A stretch of DNA of 64,000 nt from TA-20 sp035935115 (GTDB taxonomy: Archaea > Thermoproteota > Nitrososphaeria > Nitrososphaerales > Nitrosopumilaceae): contig DASYXK010000002.1 of NCBI GenBank assembly GCA_035935115.1, positions 62,001 to 126,000 of the forward strand, written 5' to 3'. The notes under the pieces were generated by a model. The model saw nothing but the letters and a program-made list of their open reading frames with translations. It made no database searches and had not been told where the DNA came from. Shown piece by piece: positions 8,470 through 16,262 of the stretch (its first letter is position 1; each line of letters opens with the position of its first letter). Made by a program: the position numbers and the translations under genes.

Positions 8470-8958
8470 TTATTGTACTGGTATTGATGTACTTTTAGGT
8501 TTGGAGGTTGGGGTCGTTTTTGGAATTTCTATATTTAAAATTCCGTTGTTCATCTTTGCTTTTGTCTTTAAGGAGTCTACTTTCTCAGGTATGTGTAGTG
8601 TTCTGTAATAGGTGACTTCCTTTCGTTCCTTTCTTACATAGTTTTTCTTCTTTTCTTCTTCTTCCTCTTTGTGCTGTGCAGAAATTTCTACCGCATTATC
8701 AGTTACATTCAACTTGATATCTTCTTTCTGAACTCCCGGCATGTCTGCATTTATGACATACTTGTCTCCTTCATCCAAGATGTCACATGACATTGCGGAT
8801 GTTGGAAGAGACGGGATACTTATGGCTGGAAATAAGGACAGAGAACGTTCAAAATCTCTTCTAAAATTGTCGAACACTCTGTCTAGATCTGACCAACCAG
8901 TTTTCCAAAAAGGAGTTATCTCGTGTGATGCCTCTGATTTTTTTTGAGGTTTGTCCAT
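8470..8958 (-). CDS. Small heat-shock protein Hsp20 (alpha-crystallin)
   Basis: 162 residues with an alpha-crystallin domain from about residue 55 to 145: ADMPGVQKEDIKLNVTDN, the strand VEISAQ, a charged loop of glutamates and lysines, and the conserved NGILNIEIPK. Hsp20 proteins form ATP-independent holdase oligomers that bind unfolding proteins. It is convergent with malate dehydrogenase, 4 bp from it. A weaker palindrome with a perfect right arm sits at the expected 49.5 bp upstream, and the TATA box is poor, so expression may depend on activation. Confidence 0.93.
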   Translation of the reverse strand: MDKPQKKSEASHEITPFWKTGWSDLDRVFDNFRRDFERSLSLFPAISIPSLPTSAMSCDILDEGDKYVINADMPGVQKEDIKLNVTDNAVEISAQHKEEEEEKKKNYVRKERKEVTYYRTLHIPEKVDSLKTKAKMNNGILNIEIPKTTPTSKPKSTSIPVQ

Positions 8959-8998
8959 GATTTTCCTTACACTGAGATCTATTTGAGTATCTAAGAAG

Positions 8999-9016
8999 AT
9001 TCTCTTCCATGATAAT
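8999..9016. promoter_or_regulatory. Island palindrome site 7 (Hsp20 promoter)
   Basis: ATTCTCT-TCCA-TGATAAT: perfect right arm, two mismatches in the left. The centre is 49.5 bp before the Hsp20 start at 8958. No strong TATA; the best position is near 8979-8988. Confidence 0.5.
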
Positions 9017-9071
9017 CATCTTGGAATATTCTAATTATCTTTCTAGTTTTGATAGATGGCCGTTTGCATTG

Positions 9072-9089
9072 ATTATCAGATCTGAAATT
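9072..9089. promoter_or_regulatory. Island palindrome site 8
   Basis: ATTATCA-GATC-TGAAATT. The TATA-like aatttaagta is at 9098-9107. The centre is 48.5 bp before the ATG at 9129. Confidence 0.7.
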
Positions 9090-9128
9090 TACAAGCCAAT
9101 TTAAGTATGTTTTATTCATAAACAGAGT

Positions 9129-9617
9129 ATGGCTAATATTTTCAAACCTGATATTTTCAAAAAGATACTAGTACCTTATGATGGTTCAAAGTACTCAAGG
9201 CACGCCTTAATACATGCTATTCATATAGCAAAGAAATTTGGTTCAAAAATATTTCTAGTTACAGAAGTTGATACATCAGATTTTCCACCAGGTATGTTAC
9301 TTGCTTTATTAAAAAAAGATAAGAGGTTAGAGCAATCAATTAGCGAATTTATGGTTGCTATAAAATCACAGGCTAGGAAAGAACTACTTGCTGAAGTTGC
9401 AGTTTGTAAGGCAAACGGTGTCGATGCATATTATGATATCATAGCTGGAACAAGCCCGGTTGAGGCACTTCTCAAGTTTACACGCGGAAGAAAGGTGGAT
9501 CTTATCATAATAGGAAGTCGGGGATTGCATGGAATTGGTAAAATAAGGGCACTTGGTAGTGTCAGTAGGAGGGTTTCCGAGTTAGCCCCGTGTCCAGTTT
9601 TAATTGTTCATGAATGA
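9129..9617 (+). CDS. Universal stress protein
   Basis: 162 residues, UspA family, with first strand KKILVPYDGSKYS, the nucleotide loop GSRGLHGIGKIRALGS (both glycines kept, ten residues between) and end strand CPVLIVHE. It belongs to the same subtype as the proteins at 10995 and 17800, which share the GSVSRR segment and a long helical insert after the third strand. The start is the ATG 26 bp behind the TATA-like box. A winged-helix gene follows 58 bp later. Confidence 0.93.
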   Translation: MANIFKPDIFKKILVPYDGSKYSRHALIHAIHIAKKFGSKIFLVTEVDTSDFPPGMLLALLKKDKRLEQSISEFMVAIKSQARKELLAEVAVCKANGVDAYYDIIAGTSPVEALLKFTRGRKVDLIIIGSRGLHGIGKIRALGSVSRRVSELAPCPVLIVHE

Positions 9618-9675
9618 ATTGTATGCACTGCACGGCAATGCAGTCCTGCTCGTTATATCAAATTAAGAAAATACT

Positions 9676-10026
9676 GTGTACATGCAAGTATTACTACAAG
9701 GAAAACAGGTTCAAGAACAGACCTCAAAAGATGTCATACTTAGAATCCTTGCAGACAAGTATTCAAGAGCAATACTTGAAGCAACAATGGATTCACCAAA
9801 ATCTGCAATAGAGCTTAGTGCTGATTGTCAAATACCTATCAGCACAGCATACCGAAGAGTGCAAGAATTACACGACAACAAACTCTTGGGAATCTCTGGC
9901 TCTATCAATGACGATGGTAAAAAGTACTTTTTGTACAAGTCAAAGGTCAAGGCCATCATGACCTGTTTTAAAGGAAATTCACTTGAAGTAGAAATTGTTC
10001 CTAATTTGACGATTCCAGGGAATTAG
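9676..10026 (+). CDS. Winged-helix transcriptional regulator
   Basis: 116 residues (GTG 9676, or ATG 9682). Residues about 17-80 form a winged helix-turn-helix: RILADKYSRAILEATMD, then KSAIELSADCQIPISTAYRRVQ as the recognition region, and a wing ending KKYFLYKS. The form resembles ArsR-like archaeal regulators, but it lacks cysteine metal sites. No palindrome site precedes it, so it is probably transcribed with the stress protein upstream. It is one candidate regulator inside the island, by location only. Confidence 0.8.
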   Translation: MYMQVLLQGKQVQEQTSKDVILRILADKYSRAILEATMDSPKSAIELSADCQIPISTAYRRVQELHDNKLLGISGSINDDGKKYFLYKSKVKAIMTCFKGNSLEVEIVPNLTIPGN

Positions 10027-10060
10027 GAACTTTCACAAATTTTTCTTAAAAAAATCAGTG

Positions 10061-10078
10061 AGAATCAGACTTGAAAAT
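10061..10078. promoter_or_regulatory. Island palindrome site 9
   Basis: AGAATCA-GACT-TGAAAAT. The TATA-like ttttaaat is at 10089-10096. The centre is 49.5 bp before the ATG at 10119. Confidence 0.65.
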
Positions 10079-10118
10079 CAAACTCCCCTTTTAAATTCCG
10101 TATTGAAGGCTAAGTTTT

Positions 10119-10982
10119 ATGAGAGTTCAAATGCACCTATTTACATCTCCTGTAATTACACTAGAGCCAGAAAATACGATACACGATGCGTTATTTCTAA
10201 TGCAAAAAAACGATATAAAACGAATCGTGATTGTTAAAGATAATTTTCCTGTAGGAATTGTAACTGAACGTGATGTAGGCAAATTTTTAGAAAAGGACAA
10301 GACTGTTAGAGCTTTGGATAAGATCTCACTTAATGAAATTATGAGCAGAAACCCTGTTAATATTACAATTGGACAACATGATCACTTAGAACAATGTGCA
10401 ATTCGTATGGAAACATTTCAGATAAGCTCCATTGTAGTAGTAGATAATGAAGGAAGATTGGTAGGTATCACTACAAAATCTGATCTTGTAAAAAATTTTT
10501 CTAATCTGTATACAGGTGTTTACAAAGTAAAAGATTACATGAGTAGAAAAATGGTCACCTGCAGAAAATCTGATTCACTAATGTATGCTCTAAGCATGTT
10601 AAACCTAAACAAAATTTCAAGATTAGTTGTAACTGATAGTGAAGGAAAACCTATTGGAGTAATAACATATGATACATTTTTGCGAAACAGTGAATACTTT
10701 AAACTTGGAAAACATGATACGCGGCAATATCTTTTGCCAAAAGTGTCTGCAAAAGAATTACAAGTTGGCGATTTAATTGCAAATGAGCTTTTGACAATTG
10801 AATCTGAGGATGATCTTTCAAAAGCGGCAAAATTGATGACAGATTATAAAATAAGCGGAATACCTACAGTTGACAAAGATGGAAACTTGGAAGGCATAAT
10901 TAGCTCAACAGACATTGTTCGTGCATACAGTGAAGTAGAAATCCATTTTCGACTAATAAAAAAAGACCCGCATTTCTCATAA
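10119..10982 (+). CDS. Four-CBS-domain protein
   Basis: 287 residues with four CBS motifs ending GIVTERD (about residue 46), GITTKSD (114), GVITYDT (178) and GIISSTD (265). It has the same architecture and length as the protein at 417-1286, and is probably a paralogue. It is expected to bind adenine nucleotides and has no effector domain. It is followed 12 bp later by a universal stress protein, so the two are probably co-expressed and may act together. Confidence 0.87.
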   Translation: MRVQMHLFTSPVITLEPENTIHDALFLMQKNDIKRIVIVKDNFPVGIVTERDVGKFLEKDKTVRALDKISLNEIMSRNPVNITIGQHDHLEQCAIRMETFQISSIVVVDNEGRLVGITTKSDLVKNFSNLYTGVYKVKDYMSRKMVTCRKSDSLMYALSMLNLNKISRLVVTDSEGKPIGVITYDTFLRNSEYFKLGKHDTRQYLLPKVSAKELQVGDLIANELLTIESEDDLSKAAKLMTDYKISGIPTVDKDGNLEGIISSTDIVRAYSEVEIHFRLIKKDPHFS

Positions 10983-10994
10983 AGAGTTTTTCAA

Positions 10995-11654
10995 ATGAGT
11001 TTCAAACATAACAACAAATCCCGCGATGTTGATCTGAAAAATCAACTATCTGTCATCAAAAATAGTGTAGCGGTAATTTTGGACAGAGCGAGATATGGCT
11101 CATATGAAAAATTTCTAGAACATATATCTAGAATTGATAATGCGGTGTCAAAAATGATTGGCGAATTGGAAGGTGAACAATTTTCACCTGCGGTGACAAA
11201 ATACAAGAGAATTCTTGTACCTTATGACGGTTCTAAATACTCAAAAAAAGCTTTGAATGAAGCTATAGAAATATCAAAAAAATTCTTCTCTACAATTTAC
11301 ATTGTTAATGTAGTTGATATTGCTTTGGATACTCCTACTAATATTTCGCAGGGCATTGTAAACAAGAAATTAAAAAAGCTAACAAGGGTGTTTTTAGAAT
11401 CTGAAAATAAGAACGCCAATACTATGCTCCAAAACAAGATGAAATCTTGTGTGAATATGGGCATTGAGGTACGATGTGAAGCAATGGTTGGCAATCCAGT
11501 AGATTCGCTATTACGGTTTTCAAAAAATCACAAAATTGATCTGATTGTAATTGGAAGTAGGGATCTTACAAAAGTTAGAAAAATAATGGCACTTGGCAGT
11601 GTTAGTAGAAAAATTTCGGAAGAGTCAGAGTGTCCCGTACTGATGGTACACTAG
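10995..11654 (+). CDS. Universal stress protein with N-terminal helical extension
   Basis: 219 residues. Residues 1-70 are an extra, charged, probably helical segment (QLSVIKNSVAVILDRARYG) without a motif I know; the UspA domain follows from YKRILVPYDGSKYS. The nucleotide loop reads GSRDLTKVRKIMALGS, so the second glycine is replaced by aspartate and ATP binding may be lost. It is the second gene of an operon with the four-CBS protein; the extension could be a docking element, which is inference. Confidence 0.88.
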   Translation: MSFKHNNKSRDVDLKNQLSVIKNSVAVILDRARYGSYEKFLEHISRIDNAVSKMIGELEGEQFSPAVTKYKRILVPYDGSKYSKKALNEAIEISKKFFSTIYIVNVVDIALDTPTNISQGIVNKKLKKLTRVFLESENKNANTMLQNKMKSCVNMGIEVRCEAMVGNPVDSLLRFSKNHKIDLIVIGSRDLTKVRKIMALGSVSRKISEESECPVLMVH

Positions 11655-11673
11655 TTAAACTAACACATTTCCG

Positions 11674-11691
11674 ATTTCCAACATTGATAAT
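11674..11691. promoter_or_regulatory. Island palindrome site 10
   Basis: ATTTCCA-ACAT-TGATAAT: perfect right arm, two mismatches left. The TATA-like ttttattta is at 11702-11710. The centre is 48.5 bp before the ATG at 11731. Confidence 0.65.
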
Positions 11692-11730
11692 CGGCTAGAT
11701 GTTTTATTTATTATTTTTAATTCCTATCTG

Positions 11731-12519
11731 ATGTTGGTATTAAAAACAATAGAATTGAAAGTGGCTGACTATATGACGCCTGCCCCCATAACGGTAGGAC
11801 CTGAATTTGCATTCCAAGATGCGATATCTCTTATGGCAGAAAAAGGAATTGGTAATCTTATAGTAAAAGAAGATCATAGCGTTAGAGGTCTTTTTACAGA
11901 AAGAGAGATTTTACAATACATTGTATATGATAAAAAAATTCCAGATATTTCCATAAAAGATGTTGTTGTTAGACCTTTTACTAGAATATCATTAGATTTG
12001 AATTTAATTGACGCAGCAAAAATCATGATTTCAGAAAAAGCGAGGTTATTGGTATTTGACAAAAAGCACTTGAAAGGAATACTTACTGCATCAGATATTG
12101 TTAGAGGGTTTAGAAGAAGCGGGGGAAATCCTCCCTTAGATAAGGTAATGAGCAAAAAGATCTATAAAATATCTTACAGTGATACAATTATGGATGCATG
12201 CAAACTAATGCATAAAAAAAGAATTGGAAGTGTTGTTGTTGAGAAAAACAAAAACCCATTTGGAATATTTACTGAAAGAGATCTTTTGGTAAATGTTTTG
12301 AATAATGAAGTTGAGTTGAAAGGAAAAGTTGGAGGCTATTGCTCTACTCCCTTGATAACAACCAAAGTTGGAATAGCTGGTGGTGATGCAGCAAAGATGA
12401 TGGCTGCAAATAAAATAAAGCGACTTGTTTTAACTAAAGATAACAAGATATCTGCGATTGTAACTGCAAGAGATATTGTAGATGCATTTCAGTGGAGCTT
12501 TACTGGTGAGAATAATTGA
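11731..12519 (+). CDS. Four-CBS-domain protein
   Basis: 262 residues with four CBS copies: GLFTERE near residue 51, GILTASD near 113, GIFTERD near 181 and AIVTARD near 248. It is slightly shorter than the paralogues at 417 and 10119 because the linkers are compact. Likely an adenine-nucleotide sensor without its own output domain. It is monocistronic; its stop overlaps the first codon of an alcohol dehydrogenase remnant. Confidence 0.87.
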   Translation: MLVLKTIELKVADYMTPAPITVGPEFAFQDAISLMAEKGIGNLIVKEDHSVRGLFTEREILQYIVYDKKIPDISIKDVVVRPFTRISLDLNLIDAAKIMISEKARLLVFDKKHLKGILTASDIVRGFRRSGGNPPLDKVMSKKIYKISYSDTIMDACKLMHKKRIGSVVVEKNKNPFGIFTERDLLVNVLNNEVELKGKVGGYCSTPLITTKVGIAGGDAAKMMAANKIKRLVLTKDNKISAIVTARDIVDAFQWSFTGENN

Positions 12520-12632
12520 AAGCAGCAAGATTACATCAATACAACCAACCATTACAGATAGATGAAGTTGGAAAAGCTATTGGGAATCTAGAATCTGACA
12601 AAATACACGGAAGAGCAGTTCTGGTCCCTTGA
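12516..12632 (+). pseudogene. Remnant of a zinc alcohol dehydrogenase (ends joined, middle deleted)
   Basis: A 38-codon open frame beginning with TTG. Its first half, KAARLHQYNQPLQIDEV, is a typical medium-chain zinc alcohol dehydrogenase N-terminus. Its second half, ending ESDKIHGRAVLVP then a stop, is the typical C-terminus of the same family. The whole catalytic and NAD-binding core, normally about 300 residues, is missing, so a single in-frame internal deletion is the simplest explanation. It carries no zinc ligands and cannot be an enzyme. Confidence 0.75.
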
Positions 12633-12648
12633 AATAAAGAAAGACATG

Positions 12649-12666
12649 ATTATCAGGATTGAAATT
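12649..12666. promoter_or_regulatory. Island palindrome site 11
   Basis: ATTATCA-GGAT-TGAAATT. The TATA-like tattttaag is at 12676-12684. The centre is 49.5 bp before the ATG at 12707. Confidence 0.7.
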
Positions 12667-12706
12667 CGAAATACCTATTTTAAGTGAAATAAACTAGTAA
12701 CACTAC

Positions 12707-13135
12707 ATGGTCAAACATATCCTTGTTCCATATGATGGCTCAGAACCTGCTAATCGAGCCTTTGAATTTGCCACAGAATTGGCAAAACTATACAAAGCAA
12801 GTATCACGGTCATCACTTGCATAGTCATACATGCCCACGTAGCTCCGGTTTTAAATGTAGCATTTCTGGAGACTATAAAATTACAAAAAGAAGACGCCAA
12901 GAAAGACCTATCAAAGTTGGAGTCAAAATTAAAGGAATTCGGCATACCATTTCAAACTGAGGTGTTAGAGGCAATTTCAATTACCGATGTTCTAGTATCA
13001 TATGCTGAATCTCACAATATTGACCTCATAATTATGGGCTCACGAGGATTGGGGGGATTTAAAAAATTACTTCTTGGTAGTGTGGCTTCTGGAGTAACTG
13101 AACATTCAAAATGTCCGGTTTTGATTGTAAAGTAA
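12707..13135 (+). CDS. Universal stress protein
   Basis: 142 residues of the UspA family: first strand HILVPYDGSE, nucleotide loop GSRGLGGFKKLLLGS with intact G-x2-G-x9-G-S, and end strand CPVLIVK. Probably an ATP-binding homodimer in the cytosol. It is monocistronic; the start is fixed by the TATA-like box 27 bp upstream and the palindrome. About 150 bp of sequence with no recognised gene follows. Confidence 0.93.
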   Translation: MVKHILVPYDGSEPANRAFEFATELAKLYKASITVITCIVIHAHVAPVLNVAFLETIKLQKEDAKKDLSKLESKLKEFGIPFQTEVLEAISITDVLVSYAESHNIDLIIMGSRGLGGFKKLLLGSVASGVTEHSKCPVLIVK

Positions 13136-13286
13136 TAGCTTTTCTTGTAGAAATTTAGATTTATTTAAAGCTCGAGGGAGGTGTGCAATTGAATTGTCTT
13201 ACAGAACTTGAGGATCTCTTGCTAAAATTTTGAACTTGTATGGTTTACTGACAAAAAGCATTACAGCATACAGAAACGGCAATTAA

Positions 13287-13403
13287 TTATCTATTTTTGC
13301 CAAAAGCACCCAAGTGGTCTGGTAGACAGCACTTGCATTCTTTGCTAAAGCATTCTTCCACAGTTTCATGTCCACAAGATCCACATTCACAATTTTTTGC
13401 CAT
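13287..13403 (-). CDS. 38-residue cysteine-rich protein
   Basis: A very short protein, MAKNCECGSCGHETVEEC onward, ending GKNR. Its metal-ligand pattern C5-x-C7-x2-C10-x-H12-x5-C18-x4-C23-x-C25-C26 is identical in spacing to residues 18-39 of the hydrolase at 18903-19754. Seven cysteines and a histidine in 22 residues suggest a bound zinc or iron-sulfur unit. The start is supported by a palindrome whose centre is 49.5 bp upstream. Function unknown; a free copy of the hydrolase's N-terminal module. Confidence 0.75.
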   Translation of the reverse strand: MAKNCECGSCGHETVEECFSKECKCCLPDHLGAFGKNR

Positions 13404-13443
13404 TTTTCTTACGGTTATAAAACATTCGTCATAGATAAATTCA

Positions 13444-13461
13444 ATTATCCTTATCGATCAT
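13444..13461. promoter_or_regulatory. Island palindrome site 12 (weak)
   Basis: ATTATCC-TTAT-CGATCAT, three mismatches in all. The TATA-like element on the minus strand is near 13429-13438. The centre is 49.5 bp before the start of the cysteine-rich gene at 13403, which is the main reason to believe it. Confidence 0.45.
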
Positions 13462-13653
13462 GATTTCCAATAGATCTTCCATTGCAAGATGAACACGCCA
13501 TGGGTTCATTAACATTCTTCAAACCCCGAAAGTTAGTGCCAAGAACTTCGTGTCCAAACCCCGAGATCTGAACAGAAGTAGATTCCAGAATGTTTATTAC
13601 TTGAACGCTAATTTTCCGGGTTGAGATCAGTAAAAGTCTGACATTTGTTCTGA

Positions 13654-13788
13654 CTACTGAGATTCTTCAAATTTTTCGTCTTGCTCATAACCTCTCTCTA
13701 ATTCTGCTTGATGAATCGCTTCTTTTGCTTCTTCATGTTCCAACTCCTTTTTTTCTTCATCGATCTTCTTTGACTTTTTACTTTTCAT
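13654..13788 (-). CDS. 44-residue highly charged small protein
   Basis: Reads MKSKKSKKIDEEKKELEHEE and continues acidic to FEESQ. A basic head followed by a long acidic, alanine-containing helix; no cysteine and no membrane span. I do not recognise it. The evidence for a real gene is the promoter: the palindrome at 13829-13846 is centred 49.5 bp before its ATG, with a TATA-like box near 13806-13819, mirroring the plus-strand gene. Between this gene and the cysteine-rich gene I see no convincing coding sequence. Confidence 0.6.
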   Translation of the reverse strand: MKSKKSKKIDEEKKELEHEEAKEAIHQAELERGYEQDEKFEESQ

Positions 13789-13828
13789 GATATCATATTA
13801 ATATTCATTTAATATTAGGAGGATCTAG

Positions 13829-13846
13829 ATTATCAGACCTGAAAAT
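13829..13846. promoter_or_regulatory. Island palindrome site 13, shared by two divergent genes
   Basis: ATTATCA-GACC-TGAAAAT. The centre is 49.5 bp from the start codon on both sides: ATG 13887 on plus (TATA-like 13857-13864) and ATG 13788 on minus (TATA-like about 13806-13819). Confidence 0.72.
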
Positions 13847-13886
13847 CGAGTTGTGGATTTTAAGACATGACTGATTACTTTTCGTT

Positions 13887-14564
13887 ATGACCAATCGTTA
13901 TGTTTGGATTGGAATAGCAGTTGGGCTATTCTTTGCTGGACTAGGAATCGGTTACATAGTTTTTACAAATACGTACGTCTCTAATTATATGATGATGCAA
14001 AATCCACAAACGGTTAGCCAAACCATGCAAAACAATCCTCAGTTTATGAATCAGTGGATGAATTACCTGACGCTTAATCCTCAAGCAAGGAATGAGTGGA
14101 CTAGTGCAATGGTGAATAATCCTCAGTTTATGAATCAGTGGATGAGTACTATCATGCAAAATTCACAGTTTCAGCAGCAATACATGGGTTCATGGATTAT
14201 GGTACAAAATCCAAGTTTAATGCAAGGAATGATGAAACAACTGTCGGTACCGCCATCACAAACAGGGGAATACACTCATCTAATAGTTAAAACCGACCAA
14301 GTTTCAATAGTAAGTGGAGCATGGCAAATCAATACGACAGAATCTTATTCTCCTACGATAATCCAGATAATCACAGGGACAACCGTTACTTGGACAAACA
14401 ATGATAGCGTTGTACATACCGTAACTGATCTTAATGGAACATTTGATTCGCATTTGATCTTACCAAACACTATCTGGAAACATGATTTCTTTAACCAAGG
14501 AAAATACAACTACTTCTGTACATTACATCCGTGGATGAAAGGACTTGTTATTGTTACCGAATAA
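13887..14564 (+). CDS. Membrane-anchored cupredoxin with Met/Gln/Asn-rich repeats
   Basis: 225 residues. One N-terminal membrane helix (about 6-28) places the rest outside. Residues 36-115 are imperfect repeats of about 14 residues around NPQFMNQWM, rich in Met, Gln and Asn. Residues about 125-225 are a plastocyanin-like domain whose type 1 copper ligands are visible: His177 (VVHTVT), Cys211, His214 and Met217 in CTLHPWM. The domain should carry electrons; the methionine repeats could bind Cu(I), which is speculation. The polyhydroxyalkanoate synthase follows 13 bp downstream in one operon. Confidence 0.87.
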   Translation: MTNRYVWIGIAVGLFFAGLGIGYIVFTNTYVSNYMMMQNPQTVSQTMQNNPQFMNQWMNYLTLNPQARNEWTSAMVNNPQFMNQWMSTIMQNSQFQQQYMGSWIMVQNPSLMQGMMKQLSVPPSQTGEYTHLIVKTDQVSIVSGAWQINTTESYSPTIIQIITGTTVTWTNNDSVVHTVTDLNGTFDSHLILPNTIWKHDFFNQGKYNYFCTLHPWMKGLVIVTE

Positions 14565-14577
14565 ATAGAAGGTCCAG

Positions 14578-15891
14578 ATGAGAATATTCAACGATACAAT
14601 GGAACAGAATTCCAATCCTTATTACGATTATGTCTTCAACTGGTTTGATTTTGCAATAAAATACAATTCGGCACTTTTGGATGCAAGCTCAAATGCATTT
14701 GAAACTTTTCTAAGTACTAGGGAAAGAACAGCCCATAGCATAGAGAAAACCATTAGATCCTCTTTTGACACAACTCTGCGAGATAATCTAAATGATGATG
14801 CATTGTCATCAAGCATGGCAGATTATATCGATTCATGGCTCAAGCTAGTCAGTCTTTCTAATTACAAGGAAGCTACTAAAAATTTTCACAATTTTTTATC
14901 TTATGCAAATCAAATGTTAGAACCCTTGAGAGATAGCATAAACCGAACTCCATCGGAGGTCATCGAGATGAAAGGTAGATTCAATCTGCTTCACTACAAA
15001 TCAGATCTTCCCTCTAAACACAAGACCCCTCTTCTTGTAGTATATTCGCTTATCAATAGACATTACATTTTGGATCTTTTGCCAAAGTCTAGTGTTATAA
15101 AAAATCTCCAGAGTCAAGGTTTTGATATTTATGCAACGGACTGGGGAACTCCAGCATCATATGACAAAGACCTAACCCTTGCAAGCTACGCTGAAGAGTA
15201 CGTTGAAAATGCAGTAGAAAAAATTAAGGAAATTACTGGTTCTCAAAAAGTATCCTTATTTGGTTATTGCTGGGGCGGACTTTTTGCTCTTATCTATTCT
15301 GCTAAAAATCAGGATAGTGTTAAGAACTTGATATTGCATGCTACCCCAGTAGATATTGAAAAGCAAAAAACAATAATAGAAAACTGGGCTGCGCATCTAA
15401 ATGCTGATGAACTCGTCGATACATTTGGAAACGTTCCAGGATGGCTCTTGAATTTTGCATTCTTTTTAAGAAATCCTATAGAGACCATGCTAAAATATCC
15501 CAAGTATTTTAGTGAGCCTCGAACTCTTGATGAAATCATGCAGTTTTTTGCAATTGAAACTTGGCTTTACGACAGCACGCCCATAATAGGAGAAGTTTAT
15601 CGCGAGATAGTTGATCAAATCTATAGACAGAATCTGTTGATAAAAAACAAGATGAAAGTGGGTTCTGATATCATCAACCTAAAAAATATTACAATACCAG
15701 TCTTGAATATAGTAGGTACAACAGATGACCTTGTTCCTCCGTCCTCAAGCAAGTCGATAATGGACGCTATTAGTAGTACAGACAAAAAACTAATAGAGTT
15801 TCCAACAGGACATGTTGGGCTTTGCATTAGTTCGATAGCTCATGAGAAATTATGGCCGGAGGTTGGCAGCTGGCTTGCCCAAAGGTCGTAA
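14578..15891 (+). CDS. phaC: Polyhydroxyalkanoate synthase (PhaC-like)
   Basis: 437 residues. An alpha/beta-hydrolase core from about residue 130 holds the lipase-like box GYCWGG with nucleophile Cys231, the acid in GTTDDLVPP (Asp383/384) and His412 in GHVGLC, the PhaC triad that polymerises hydroxyacyl-CoA into storage polyester. The first 120 residues are a helical extension beyond the usual class III PhaC. No PhaE gene is adjacent. It is co-transcribed with the cupredoxin under a palindrome promoter, so carbon storage appears tied to the stress programme. Confidence 0.9.
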   Translation: MRIFNDTMEQNSNPYYDYVFNWFDFAIKYNSALLDASSNAFETFLSTRERTAHSIEKTIRSSFDTTLRDNLNDDALSSSMADYIDSWLKLVSLSNYKEATKNFHNFLSYANQMLEPLRDSINRTPSEVIEMKGRFNLLHYKSDLPSKHKTPLLVVYSLINRHYILDLLPKSSVIKNLQSQGFDIYATDWGTPASYDKDLTLASYAEEYVENAVEKIKEITGSQKVSLFGYCWGGLFALIYSAKNQDSVKNLILHATPVDIEKQKTIIENWAAHLNADELVDTFGNVPGWLLNFAFFLRNPIETMLKYPKYFSEPRTLDEIMQFFAIETWLYDSTPIIGEVYREIVDQIYRQNLLIKNKMKVGSDIINLKNITIPVLNIVGTTDDLVPPSSSKSIMDAISSTDKKLIEFPTGHVGLCISSIAHEKLWPEVGSWLAQRS

Positions 15892-15995
15892 TGATTTCAA
15901 AATATATCAAGATACTGTGTCTTTAACATCTAAAATAGAACCCGTTTTCATTATCGTCTGTTTTAGTTCTAATCCACAACAGGGGGTTTGTCATT

Positions 15996-16119
15996 CTATT
16001 TTACCACAAGTACTGGAATTTTTGATTTATGAACGGTAGAGTTTGCAACACTTCCAAGAAACAGCTCTCTTAGAATATTCCGAACCATAAAATGGAACAA
16101 GTATGCTTTTCTTTTCCAT
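15996..16119 (-). pseudogene. Remnant of a universal stress protein gene
   Basis: From ATG 16119 the frame reads MEKKSILVPFYGSEYSKRA, a UspA N-terminus. It then continues, in another frame, as ELFLGSVANSTVHKSKIPV and LVVK-stop, a UspA C-terminus close to the paralogue at 7138. About 90 residues between are gone and the junction is out of frame. The promoter is still intact (palindrome at 16161-16178, TATA-like at 16139-16151), which suggests recent loss. The flanks 15892-15995 and 16180-16262 show nothing else. Confidence 0.75.
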
Positions 16120-16160
16120 AAACCGAAGATGTGACAGTTTGATTATTATAGAATACTTAG

Positions 16161-16178
16161 AATATCATTGTTGATAAC
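16161..16178. promoter_or_regulatory. Island palindrome site 14 (before the stress-protein remnant)
   Basis: AATATCA-TTGT-TGATAAC. The minus-strand TATA-like element is at 16139-16151. The centre is 50.5 bp before the remnant's ATG at 16119; it is too far (93 bp) from the plus-strand transporter start to fit that gene. Confidence 0.6.
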
Positions 16179-16262
16179 AGACAGTATGACTAATGTTCAC
16201 TTGCGTTTTGAATCAATCGTGATTTTTAATCCTTGCAAGCTTGTAATCAGGCAGATTCGAAA

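Noticed and set aside
9614..9811. Open frame starting MNCMHCTAMQ after the stress protein at 9129
   Set aside because: It overlaps the winged-helix gene in another frame and its later part is just an out-of-frame reading of that gene; only the first 20 codons look unusual.
13451..13660. Minus-strand open frame of about 70 codons with a C-x2-C near its end, between the two small genes
   Set aside because: It has no upstream start codon, no family match that I recognise and no promoter; it overlaps site 12 and the end of the 44-residue gene.
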